Part shown: positions 23,917 to 35,197 of the stretch, one piece after another
How positions within the stretch are numbered: the stretch's first letter is position 1
How the letters are laid out: each line of letters starts with the position of its first letter
Assembly (NCBI RefSeq): GCF_905475395.1
Contig: NC_058339.1
Coordinates: 54,321,172 to 54,385,171, forward strand
Source of the DNA: Chrysoperla carnea
Lineage: Eukaryota; Arthropoda; Insecta; Neuroptera; Chrysopidae
Reading direction: 5' to 3'
DNA: 64,000 nt
Translations under genes and position numbers: made by a program
The notes under the pieces: model-generated
Database searches by the model: none
Told to the model about the DNA's origin: nothing
What the model saw: only the letters and a program-made list of their open reading frames with translations

Positions 23917-26552
23917 AATAAATTCACACTTTCAAATACTTACTTAAATTTTTTTTCCATAAAAAGTTTTAAATAAAGGTATTCTATGTTATTGAAATGT
24001 ATCCGTTCATATTTACAATCCTCCTTCTTCAGCTACTGTCGCATACACAAAAATCTTTTAGGTAGGTTTTTTTTGTTATACGGTGGTTCTTTATCGTTTC
24101 ATTCTATCTTTGTTATAGTACAGCTATGGCTGTATTGCGTCGTCATTGATAAATTCCTTTTTAACAAATTCAATGCGGAATACATTGGCTCTATGTCAGC
24201 TGCTTTTAAATAATATTATATACGTAAAACGTATCGTACATACGTTATATACGTATACGACCGACCGACACAACACGACGTGTTGGACATGTTACAACAA
24301 AAATGTTAGGACAAAATATTTCAAGTTTGTTCTGTTTGAGTTGCTACAATTTTGATTATAGTTTTAAGAAAGTTAGTTAAGATTGAAGAGTTCTCGATCC
24401 GAAATAATAACACTGTCCACGTCTGTATCCTTTTACATCACTGTGGCTGGAAACCCATAGTAGATTTTTCCGTCGCGTATCCAAGGCAGTGCTTCTCAGC
24501 AACTTATTACCATCCTCGATCTTGCCAGTTTTAACTCTATGAATGAATTCAACTTATTAATGTGATTATTGCGTAATTATCGCCTGTAATATGCTTCTAC
24601 TTTTCAGCCAATGCAACGTTTGTACATCTTATAGATACCTGAGTTAACCGTCTTTGAGGTTGCAGAGGCGTGCGTCGGATTATTTTAATGCCTCTTTTTT
24701 CTTCAATTAGGGACTTATTTTTTCATTGCATTTTTAAGGTTGTGTAGGCTGGCTCAGGAAACCTGTCTTAGATATTTTCATCTTCCTCGAGTATTAGAAA
24801 TTGGATTCAATTCCATAAATTTCTTTACCTGAATATTAGAACACTAGAAAGTGCCTCTCAAACAGAAAACCGTCAGGAATCAATAGAAAGTGCCTCTCAA
24901 ATGTTTGTAGACCTAAGATTGTTTCCATTTTTAAGAAACAAAAATCCGTCAGGGATCAATACGAAAACTTAAAACTGCACAAACATACGTCAGTAAAAAT
25001 AAAATAGCAGGACTGTGGGCTTAAACACAGTTAGGAACCATATTAATCCAAGTATCTTACAAAATTAAAAAATTTGAAAATAATGAAAATATTTTGTTAA
25101 GTTTTAAAAATGAATATTTACCATGTTGGAATGGAAAATCAGTGTTCTATTAAATTATTTTTATAAAAAAATAATAATATTAGTTTTTAAGTATTAACAA
25201 ATCTTCATGAAGTAAGAGTTTGGGATTTCTAGGGAACATGATTACAAATGGCTCCGCTTTGATGAGTATGGCTTATGTGATTTTTTTCTTGCTCACATGC
25301 CAAAATCTTTATTTTAAGAAAAGTGCTACTTGAATCACTGGTTTTATCCCTCGTCTATTAACAGCATATTTAGAACAAACTTGTTGAAATTTGACTCATA
25401 TATAAATAATACTATATTACCAAAATGCATTACTACAGCAAATGAAATTTTTTTTCTCTGCTTTTTTTAACAAAAGTTTTGTTCTTTTATCTAATTTTTA
25501 AAGCATTCCTTGTCAGTAATTATTTTTTTCTAATTAAGTGGGTGTCGAATTATGTGCACAAAGGGTTGTGTTGTAACATCCAAAATATTGTAGAAATTGG
25601 TATTTTGTCTAATATGTTTGAACAAATTAAAAATTTCTTTATAGCACAAAGTTAAAATTAATCTCTCAAAGTTTTTAATGAAGTGTAGGTCATTCGAATT
25701 TTAACAAAATTTTCAGCGCACATAATTCCGCTAGCACCGATTGTATCGGATCCTCACATACGATTTATTTTCGCTTCTATTGACGTTTTAGAAAAGTATC
25801 TTTTTTTATATTCCTGTTTCCAGCATGTTAATTATCCAGCAGGCGGGGAAAATTACTTTTTTTTTTATTAAATGCAGAATCCTTTCATTAATCTTAGATT
25901 TGAATGTTATTGAATTCTTAAGAAAAACAGTTTCACGATTGAACTACCTTAACAAACTCTTGAGCTACAGAATGAAATTTATATATTACGTTTGTTTCTT
26001 TCGTCCCGTAAAATGCTGTATCTGAAATAAGTACACTTTAAATTATAAATTAATGAACGCGGTTTTTCTACAACATTTATCCGGTGTTAAAGTATACACA
26101 CTGGGATACTACAAGAATACGGGTACTACATATTAACATAAACGATGATGTCCTTATGGTACGGCATCTTAAAAATAAATACAGAACCATACAAAGAAAT
26201 GTAGAATACCTCCATTTATCAAACAGAATTGTGAATGGTCCATCGATCTTTTAGTACATACTGGATAACAGAACTGACTAATAAAATTAAATACTTTTCA
26301 AATATACTACACTGATACATATACTCTTGTACACAATTGTTGAAAAGAAATAATAAATATATTTCGTCTTTCAACTGACTATTCATTCAAAATACGAAAA
26401 GATAAAAAAAGAAACTTTTTTATTTTGCAATTCTTCTGTTTCTTATACCTTACAGTTTATTTTCGTTCGTTTCATGTACCAAACACCAAACGTATTATTT
26501 AAATATTTGACTTGAGTAAATAAATTTTCTATTCAAATATCTTAAATTAAAA
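23917..26552. other. AT-rich non-coding DNA with a small interleaved duplication
   Basis: AGAAAGTGCCTCTCAAA occurs at about 24846 and 24888, interleaved with CCGTCAGGAATCAATA at about 24870 and CCGTCAGGGATCAATA at about 24946. Open frames at 23986-24534 and 25825-26025 show no known domain. Confidence 0.45.
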
Positions 26553-27002
26553 CAAGTGAAAACAAAGAATTGACTGAGTTAATTGTTGAAATACCATGTA
26601 TAGACAGTGTTGATTACTCTGTCACATTACACATCCATACATGCCAAACATATATAACTGATATACCCATATAATACTACAATTTGCGCATAATATGCGC
26701 TCTCACGTTGTTAATTTTTAGGAACATTTTTTACATTTAAACTTTTGTTCCATCTCTAACGGTTTACAAGATGGGTCCTACGGACCCAAGATCCAATTGA
26801 CCTATGTTGCTCATTTACGAACACGCTCTCACTGTTTACGTCCTCAGCACGCTATAAAAATTTCAGCTTGATATCTCTTTTGGTTTTTGAGTAATCGTGA
26901 TGACTAGACGACAGACGACAGACTGACAACCGGAAATGGACTTATTAGGTGATTTTATGATCACCTATACCAAAATCTTGGTATATTTCATATATATGGT
27001 AT
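26553..27002 (-). mobile_element. HINE copy with internal deletion (450 bp)
   Basis: Both termini are present (CACTTG at 26553 and ATACCATATATATG at 27002), as are the hairpin and the GTCT tract. The segment between CAAAATCTTGG and the 5' end lacks about 60 bp present in other copies. Confidence 0.85.
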
Positions 27003-27279
27003 AAAAATCATTATTAAAATGTTTAATTATCGAATAATGTTCGAATAAAATTTTCTTTTTTATTAAATTTCAAGAAAACTATTTATTTTGTTTGAGTTTT
27101 TGTAGAAAAATTGATGACTGTGGCCATTTTAAAAAGAATCATTTTATCAACGATATTTTGTCGATCAACTAAAAAAAAAACTTGTAAAGCTCTTGCATTA
27201 AATTTGCATTTCATAGCATTATCAAGTGCGAAGAAAAGTATTAAAACGATTGTAAATAGTAATTTACAAAATTAGTCTC

Positions 27280-27770
27280 GGATTAGCAAAATTAGTCTCG
27301 GACTTGCAGTCTTAGGCTTGGTCTTGAAAAATTTGCAAGCCCAAGACTTACTTGCACAAGACCAAGACTCGACTTTTACTAAACTTTTTGTTGAAAATAA
27401 TAATAATTTTAAGTAAAACCGGAGAAATAAAGAAAAAACAATAACGAATCTACTAACTTTCGGTATAACACAGTTTGGGTGACTTCGATTATCTGTTCTC
27501 ATCATTTTTTATAAATTAGTAGATAATAAGTAAGACTCCAAAAATTCTGAAATAATGCAATAAGACTCAGTCGATTGACTCAAAACATGATTGATGCAAG
27601 ATCAAAATCAAGACATGATTGACCAAGGCCAAGACTGAGATTATTTTTGCAAGACTATGGCTCAACTCTGCAAAACCAAGACTCAACTCTACAAGACCAA
27701 GACTCGATTCTGCAAGACCAAGACATATTTTTGCAAGACCAAGGCCAAGACTAGAACTAATAATATAAGA
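27280..27770. repeat. Minisatellite of roughly 21-bp AAGACCAAGACTCGACTCTGC-like units, in two blocks
   Basis: In 27585-27770 the unit (GCAAGACCAAGACTCAACTCT and variants) repeats about seven times. Read on the minus strand it makes LGLAESS-like heptads, which explains the open frame there. A second block at 27285-27375 contains units in both orientations (CTTGGTCTTG and CAAGACCAAG). Confidence 0.7.
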
Positions 27771-29118
27771 ACAATACCAATCCAGATTCAATCTTGGTCT
27801 CGCTCATCACTTATTTTAAAACTCTATGTAAATTAAAACTAGTCGAAAGTATGGTTGTAAAATATTGGCATAAAATTTTGGCATAAAAACAGTCAAATAA
27901 AAGGATGTGAAAATGAAAAACAACTTTTAAGATAGGTACGATATCCATGTAGCTCAAATGTAGCGCAAAATTTCTCAGTTTCAGTAACACTGTAATGCTT
28001 TTCGGTTTCATCAGAGGCTTAAACTAGTGAATAAGGCACACAAATCTGTTAATAATTTTGTTTTAACTAAAGTTAAACATAGACGTTGAACATATTTGTT
28101 CCCTATTTAGTTTGTTTAGTAATACGCATAAAAACATTGAACGTCTATAAACTACTTTAATTAAATATACATCAATGTTTCAGTCTTAATAATATAAAAT
28201 AAAATAATTATTAATAACAATTTAAGTTTAGCTGATATAAAAATTATTACATTGATATCAATTAAAATATTGTATATACGTATTTCTTCGTAGTTCAATT
28301 CATGTATATAATTTAACTTCATTTAAACAACCATATGTTCTGTTTATCTTAACATATAAAACTTTAAATGTTACAGAATTGCATGTTTTGTATTTTTATT
28401 AATAAATATTCTTTTAATTGATACCGTTTAAACTATCATCATCATTTACTTTGTAATAATCAAATAATAAGAAAAAATATATATAAATGATTGATCGTAA
28501 TTTTTAATATCCGCGTATTCTTCTACAGGGTCTTCCACTAAAATCAAGAAAAAACTATTGGTTTTAATTGTTTATAAAACATACGGATATTAAATTTATT
28601 GTTTTTTAGATATTTTTTGTAAAAATTAAATTTGTATTTCGACAATTTTTAATAAAACTTTTTTCAAGTTGTACGTTACACACTTGACACTTTAGAGCTA
28701 GGCTGAAAAAAGGTATACAATTTTGATTTTATGCGAACCGAGGTGGGTAGACTGTACTTGGAGTCAGCACAGTCTACGTTAACCCCTGTTCTGCCCAATT
28801 CATCTTATACCTATCATTTATTTAATATGCTGTAGTTTTAAAATTTGTATTTCTTTTAAATTACTACTCTCAAACGTTTTTAATTTATTTCATTGTACCT
28901 GTTACTTATTACATAATGAACATCCATAACAAGAGGAACTTTTTTCCAACCAGCTCCCACGAGATATGGTTTCCCTTTTTTATAACAAAAAAATAATAAC
29001 GAATCCTATGACAATATTATCCTTACAATAGCACCTTACCAAGCGGTGCTAGAGCCCGAGGTGGCTTTGGTCTCCTAAGCCCACATTCTATTTTTCCCTT
29101 GAACATTTCCATTCAGTT
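27771..29118. other. AT-rich non-coding DNA
   Basis: Includes a small hairpin at 28747-28777 (GTAGACTGT and ACAGTCTAC around a 13-nt loop). No gene recognised. Confidence 0.45.
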
Positions 29119-29421
29119 TTACATTTAAACTTTTATTCTATCTCTAACAGTTGACAAGATCCAATAGACCTAAATGTTGCTTATTTACGAACTCAAACCC
29201 ACTTTTTATGTTCTGAGCACGCTATAAAAACTTCAGCTTGATATCTCTTTTCCTTTTTGAGTCATCGTGATGACAGACGGACGGACAACCGAAAATGGAT
29301 TAATTAGATGGTTTTATGAACACCTATACCAAAATTTTGTTCGTAGCATCAATATTTTTTAGCGTTACAAACTTGGGACTAAACTTAGTATGCTTTTATA
29401 TATTTCACAAACTCATGGTAT
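29119..29421 (-). mobile_element. HINE, 3'-truncated, first of a tandem pair
   Basis: It starts at ACATTTAAACTTTT (inside the element) and runs to the 5' terminus. The 3' hairpin end is missing. The next copy begins within about 7 bp at the same internal point. Confidence 0.8.
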
Positions 29422-29427
29422 AAAAAT

Positions 29428-29738
29428 CATTTAAACTTTTGTTCTATTTCTAACGGTTTACAAGATGGGTCCCACGGACCCAAGACCCAATTGACCTATC
29501 TTGCTCATTTACGAACTCGACCTTACTTTTTACGTCCTGAACACGCTGTAAAAATTTCAGCTTGATAACTTTTTCGTTTTTGAGTTATCGTGATGACATA
29601 CAGACAACCGGAAATGGACTAATTAAGTGATTTTATGAACACCTATACCAAATTTTTTTCATGGCATCATAATTTTTAAGCGTTACAAAAAGCGGGACTA
29701 AACTTAGTATACCTTGATGTATTTCATATACATGGTAT
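29428..29738 (-). mobile_element. HINE, 3'-truncated, second of a tandem pair
   Basis: It starts at CATTTAAACTTTT, the same internal breakpoint as its neighbour, and ends with ATACCATG at 29738. The GTCY tract is reduced. Confidence 0.8.
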
Positions 29739-30236
29739 AAAAAGGATTGCTAATTTGACTAAGCTGTTTTCCGCTTCGCCAATGCTTTACTATTTTAATC
29801 TAGGTAAAATAAGTTAAATCTGATCCTGGATAAACCTATAAATATATTCGAATAACATGAAATAAATCTACATGAACATTAGTATTTTAGTAATTATATG
29901 TAACATATTATTGTTTTATTTCCGGTACATTTGTCCAAATGATAATTAATAATGCCAACATAACCAGATATTACTATTAATAATGAATCCAAAACTATAA
30001 TATACCACCAAACCAAACCAAACCATTGTCATTAGCACAAAAACATTTTAATAATAATGAGGAATCGAATTATAATACAACCATTCAATTGAATGATTGT
30101 TGTATATAATTAGGAATGCCATTTAATTATTGTATAGATATGTGTATGTAATTGTTTGTCATTGTATAATACAGGTACATATAGATCGGGATATTTTAAC
30201 AGGAAAAATGGAATGACATACATACATACCCTTTTT
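29739..30236. other. AT-rich non-coding DNA
   Basis: Nothing recognised beyond a small direct repeat of CCAAA near 30006-30025. Confidence 0.45.
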
Positions 30237-30640
30237 ATATCCTGTATATATGTAATATAAATCAAGGTATACTAACTTTAATCCCAAGTTTGTAACGCTT
30301 AAAAATATTGATGCTACTAACAAAATTTTGGTAAAGGTGTTCATAAAATTACCTAATTAGTCTATTTCTGGTTGTCCGTCTGTCACCATGATAACTCAAA
30401 ATCGAAAAGAGATATCAAACTGAAATTTTTATAGCGAGCTTAGGACGTAAAAAGATTTCATATATTAGCAACTCAATTGGATCTTGGTTCCGTAAGACCC
30501 ATCTTGTAAACGGTTAGAGATAGAACAAAAGTTTTAATGTAAAAAATGTTCCTTATAAAAAAACAAACAAACATTTTGTTTTTTTTGTTTGAAACATTTT
30601 TTCGTAAACGTCACTGTATACCCGTGAGAGCGCAAATTAG
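30237..30640 (+). mobile_element. HINE copy, 3'-truncated
   Basis: The 5' end is ATATCCTGTATATATG (two changes). The body runs to GAGAGCGCAAATTAG at 30640 and stops before the 3' hairpin. It faces the tandem pair just upstream. Confidence 0.8.
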
Positions 30641-31846
30641 AAAAAAACTTTGATGTTCATTTTCTCCAAAACTTTAACAGATAGGGAGTTGAATATTTTT
30701 AGGTAGCTTCAATTAGTGGTCTTATGAAATATTTTCGAAAAAAAATTCGTGTTGGTTGATTTTTTATCATCTTTGCATTCCCTCCAACTTCTGTTTCAAC
30801 TTTTTGTAGAAAAACAATAAATAGAATTTATTGTAATCGAGCAAGGAAAGAAAATTTCAACACCCCTCCTCTTAATTTTTTATCGATATGTTTTTTTGGA
30901 ATGTATACTTGCTTTGAAACGAATTTTGGCATTAAATCAGCCCCAAAAGTCCGACATTTTAATAAAGTTTGTGTGGAATCATTTGCAGTGTCTAATTTGT
31001 TATTTATTAAAGATTAATGCTAAAGGAATCTGCTTTTAAAGTTTCCTTGATTATTTTGCCCAGATACATTCACAAATGGCTTGAACTATATAGGATTGCC
31101 ATTATAGCATACGAGCTGATATGTAATCGAATTTCAATATTAGATTTGAATAAATCTATAGGTATGGTGGAGACATATAAAACCACAATTATGGACGTTT
31201 AATACGTTTTGTGGTAATAATAAAACCACTTGAAAATTTATTTTTTCACTTTTAAAAAATATTAATCCGTTTTCTCTTGAGTAGTTATTGTAATTAAAAT
31301 GCTGGTTTTTTATCTAGAAAGTTGAAATTCTTTAAATCTTTTTTCTCATAATTATCGAACTTAGAATGCTTGATCTAGAATATAAAATTCTTCAAATTTT
31401 TATAGTTTTTTGCTTGATAACTTTTCCTTATTTTCTTAATTATTTCGTCGAATATAAAGAAAAATAAACCTTTGTTTTACATACACTTTTTCTGTCAAAC
31501 ATATAAATCTTCTAATTATATAAAATTATTTAATTCTAGGACATTAAATAATATAAATTATAATAATAATCATTCATACACATTTGAACAGAAAGATTAA
31601 TAGATCCACGTTTTATAAATGCAAGAAAAAAATTATACATAATAAAATAAAAAAATTTAAAAAAACTGAACTGAACTCAAGAGATCTTTACATAAACAAT
31701 GAATCTAATAAAATTCTATTTAAAACAATTAAGAATAAAAATAATAATATGTATATAAGTATATACAATATAAAATGGTGCCCTACTTTTGTTTGTGAAG
31801 AATAATTATGAATTAAAAATTATTATTACAAGAAGACAAAGAAAAT
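30641..31846. other. AT-rich non-coding DNA
   Basis: Two short open frames (31017-31202, 31584-31805), Lys/Asn/Ile-rich as expected by chance in AT-rich DNA. Confidence 0.45.
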
Positions 31847-32354
31847 ATACGGTGTGTTTCAGAATTATAAGGCATCTTTTAATGCCTAATCTAAATAAAC
31901 AAAAAAATTATTCATATAATCGAAAATATAAATATAATCATATGTTCGAGATATTGGAGCATAAAGGTTTTTATTTGAGTTCTCAAAACTTATATTGTAA
32001 CCTAGTACTTTCCCTAAAACGCCTTTCAATAGTTTCAAACGTTTTGCGATTCGGTATTCTTCTCCTGGGAAATTTTGCAAAGTATCTTCGAAAAGCAGCC
32101 CCATTTTCGTAAAAAGTAACATATTTCAGCCAGTTTTGATGCTAGAAAGTTATATAAAAAACGAAAATGTGCAGAATTAGGTCAGTTATTATAGTGCACA
32201 TAACTTCACAACTATTGGATTTTCGGACATTGGATATATAAGACATTTTGACTTAAAATTGTCCAAAGATTATGCTCTTAAGCTATGGCTAAAAAGTCAC
32301 GGGACTAATAATACACACCTTAAACAGTATCTTGTAATACTGAAACATCCTGTA
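31847..32354. mobile_element. TIR element with GTGTTTCAG-type ends
   Basis: The left end ATACGGTGTGTTTCAGAATTA and the right end, inverted, ATACAGGATGTTTCAGTATT match with few changes. This CAGGGTGTTTCA-like terminus is common among insect DNA transposon derivatives. Overlapping open frames on both strands (31789-32122) lie inside and encode nothing recognisable. Confidence 0.55.
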
Positions 32355-32754
32355 TATTTAACTCCTTTTAATAGATTATCATAATTTTTTTCATCTTTTA
32401 TATATAGTTTAGTATAATGTATAATATTTTATATTATTATACGTTGCATATCCTTTTAATTTTATGTTTGTTTAACCTTTAACTACTCACATCACAACAT
32501 ATACACTGCCACTAGACATATAATACTGCAACTGCTTAGTGGAAAATTAAAAGATCAGACCTATATTGTGAAACTAGCATGTATTTTAAAAATATTTCAT
32601 AAAGGATCGCCTTAAACGTCTCTCTCGGAAACTCCTAGGTTAACACCACAAAATGTCTGAAACGTGCGTTTGACAAATTAAGACAAGTGCATACAGATTT
32701 GTCTGGTGTTAGTTTAGAACCGATCAGAAAGAATTAAATGATTATAAATGTGGA

Positions 32755-33072
32755 ATTAAGGATCATCATTCAGCAGTAATAAAAGAAAATAAATTAGTAG
32801 ATAACGATCCGAACGACAAAAATTATGGGTACCTCGATCATTTAAGAGAGTAATTATTTTTCAAAAATACACTAAATATCATAACCTGTTATAAGAATGG
32901 TTATGTTATTTAGTATATTTTTAATTAATAATTACTCTCTTAATTGATCGGTAAGGTACCCAAATTTTTGTTTTATACAATAATATATTTCGTTAACTAT
33001 AACATACTAAAAATTCGGATCGTTATCTGCTAATTTATTTTTTTCTATTACTGCCGAGGGATGGTCCTTAAA
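32755..33072. repeat. Long foldback (arms about 130 bp)
   Basis: The left arm from TTAAGGATCATC...GCAGTAATA through ATAACGATCCGAA, GGGTACC and AGAGAGTAATTATT to CATAACC pairs with the right arm from GGTTATG to GGTCCTTAA. The right arm has an insertion of about 42 nt between the GATCC and GGTACC blocks. The loop is about 10 nt. Confidence 0.75.
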
Positions 33073-33798
33073 GATAAAGGATTTGTCAATCGAAATCCAT
33101 AAAGTATTTTAAACTATAACAAATACCAAAACCTTGTAAGGATTAAAGGTAAAAACCAAGGATTCAAATTTAAACCAAAACATATTAGGTCTCCTTAGGA
33201 TGGATGTAATAGTGAAAAGAGTCTATGTTATTATAACTAATTCTATTTCGTGAAGTTAAGTAAAAATGTCATGGTCATTCTGGGTGACAAAAGTAATAAA
33301 ATTGCAAAATAATCAATAAAATTAAATTACACTTTTATTGCATAAAGGGGTTAACGACAGTACATTAGATACTCGACAATTGCGTGATCTACAATCTTAT
33401 CTCTAAATATGGTAAACTTTTTTAATTGTTTTATTTCTGCAATTTCCCGTGGTGTGTAAACTGCTTTAATATAAATCGTGACTTACTAAAAAAACACTAT
33501 TTTTACTGTCAATATGTTTTAATGAATGCAAAAACGGTTATGTAATTTATTAAAATCACCATTTCTTTGTAATAAAAAACAAATTTATTTATTAAATTAT
33601 TGGCTGCATAAAACAGCTTTATCGTGCGATATTCATTTAGAAAAAATATCTTAGAGACAGTTTTTCTCCGTCACACTTTAGCTAAAAAATGACAGCTCGT
33701 AGTTTCGAAACTCTGAGTATCGTTTCTCTAAAATGCCGTATTTGTAAACAAATCTTAGTATCGTGTAAATGGTAATAATGTCTTTTTTGTTTTTGCAG
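33073..33798. other. Sequence before the first certain SIPA1L exon
   Basis: AT-rich, ending in the T-rich acceptor tract. No TATA/initiator pair is clear enough to place a promoter here, so it is read as intron. Confidence 0.5.
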
Positions 33799-35197
33799 CG
33801 TGATGGGATGATCGGGCTCGAGTCACCAAGTGTGCCGGGTGGAGGCGGGACACCGTCTCGTGGTCCTGGCCCTGGTGGTGGAAGCAACAGCAACATGAAT
33901 GGAGGTGGTACTACTCGTGAGCGAACAATGCAAGCCGTCGAATATTATAATAGTAATGTTTTACGTGCTCGTCAAAATGCTGGCTTAATTTCTGCATCCA
34001 AAATTAATTCACAATCATCGTACAATGATCGTCATCCACATAGCATATTACATTCATCATCTACTTCATCAATGACTCGAAGACATCATTTAGCACAAGA
34101 TGCACTCTATCGTAGTAACTCTAGTTTAGAACTTCAAGATCATCATCATCATTTCCATGGAGAAACAAACTTACCAAATGGTACTCCATTACGCCGTGAA
34201 TATGGAAGTCATGGTTCAATCGATGTAATTGGATCAGATCGACCTGGTGGACCAGTGACTGGAACAAGTGAATCGTTTTTTGCAATGTTACAAGATTACC
34301 GACCTGCAGTGTTAGGTGTGATTGGTGCAAATGATCAACGATCACCAGGTCCTTCTGAGTACCTTCGTGGTAAAGTTGAATCACCTTCATCCGGTATGGA
34401 AAATTCACCGACAATTTTATCAGCCGGTAGTAGTGACAATGTGGATTCGATTTTATCTGATCGTGGAACACCTGCCGCAAGTACAAGTCCCAAGTTGAAG
34501 TTAAAATTACACAGACTATGGGGTGGTTCTAGTAATAATAATGCTGCGACTAGCAACGGTTCAAGTAATAGTAATTCAGGACATTCTTCAAGTGCTAGTA
34601 AATCGCATCATCGTCCGCATGGTATTGTTGACGATAGTGCAGTGAATACAAGTACAACACAAAATAGTAATAGTAATAGTGTAGGGACATCTTCAGCGGA
34701 CATGGAAGAACGGCAACGGCGACGAGCATTTGCACATTACGATTGTCAATCGTTAACCGCGAACTTAGGCTACGCTGCTAAATTACGTGGTATACTGTTA
34801 GCACGTCGTCGTAACACTACCACGGGTGCTTCTGCTGCATCAATGTTAACAAGATCCTCAACGCCAGACGGAGATAGTGGCGATGAAGATTTTGGTGATG
34901 GGCAGTCAAATGATCTCATTGAAAGTTGTCCATTCTTTCGGAATGAAATTGGTGGTGAAGAAGCGCGTGTTGTTAGTTTAACACGATTACAAGCGCCTGG
35001 TTCACAACAACAACAGACTTCATCACGAAGAAGGCCGTTACATAGACCTTCATTAGCGTACGGTGTTTCAGTGTTGGAATTTCCTCCAGGTGAAACCCAT
35101 TGGCGTAATAATACATGTCCATACCAAAGACTTAGCAGACCAATTGAGAGTATAGACCAAGGTGCTTTGTATTATAGAAAATATTTTTGCGGCTTAG
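33799..35197 (+). CDS. SIPA1L: SIPA1L exon 1 of window (N-terminal conserved region)
   Basis: The acceptor is a T-rich tract ending TTTTTGCAG before 33799. The donor is GTAAGT at 35198, leaving one base (G) of a Glu codon. The encoded part starts RDGMIGLES, is Gly/Pro-rich, then carries a REYGS...SIDV...SFFAMLQDY block (about 34189-34310), FAHYD (about 34725-34740), [12 protein letters not shown] (about 34805-34845), [12 protein letters not shown] (about 34924-34962) and YYRKYF near the end. All have close counterparts in vertebrate SIPA1L1. A His run at 34138-34155 and Asn/Ser homopolymeric stretches are insect-type low complexity. The reading frame is also open for ten codons upstream of the acceptor, but that part is the pyrimidine tract and not coding. 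Confidence 0.93.

Noticed and set aside
27585..27770. CRISPR-like array
   Set aside because: The repeats are directly adjacent with no unique spacers, and the genome is eukaryotic, so it is a minisatellite.
34121..34556. Minus-strand open frames over the SIPA1L N-terminal exon
   Set aside because: They are antisense shadows of Ser/Asn/His-rich codons. The + strand frame has conserved family blocks and matched splice phases.
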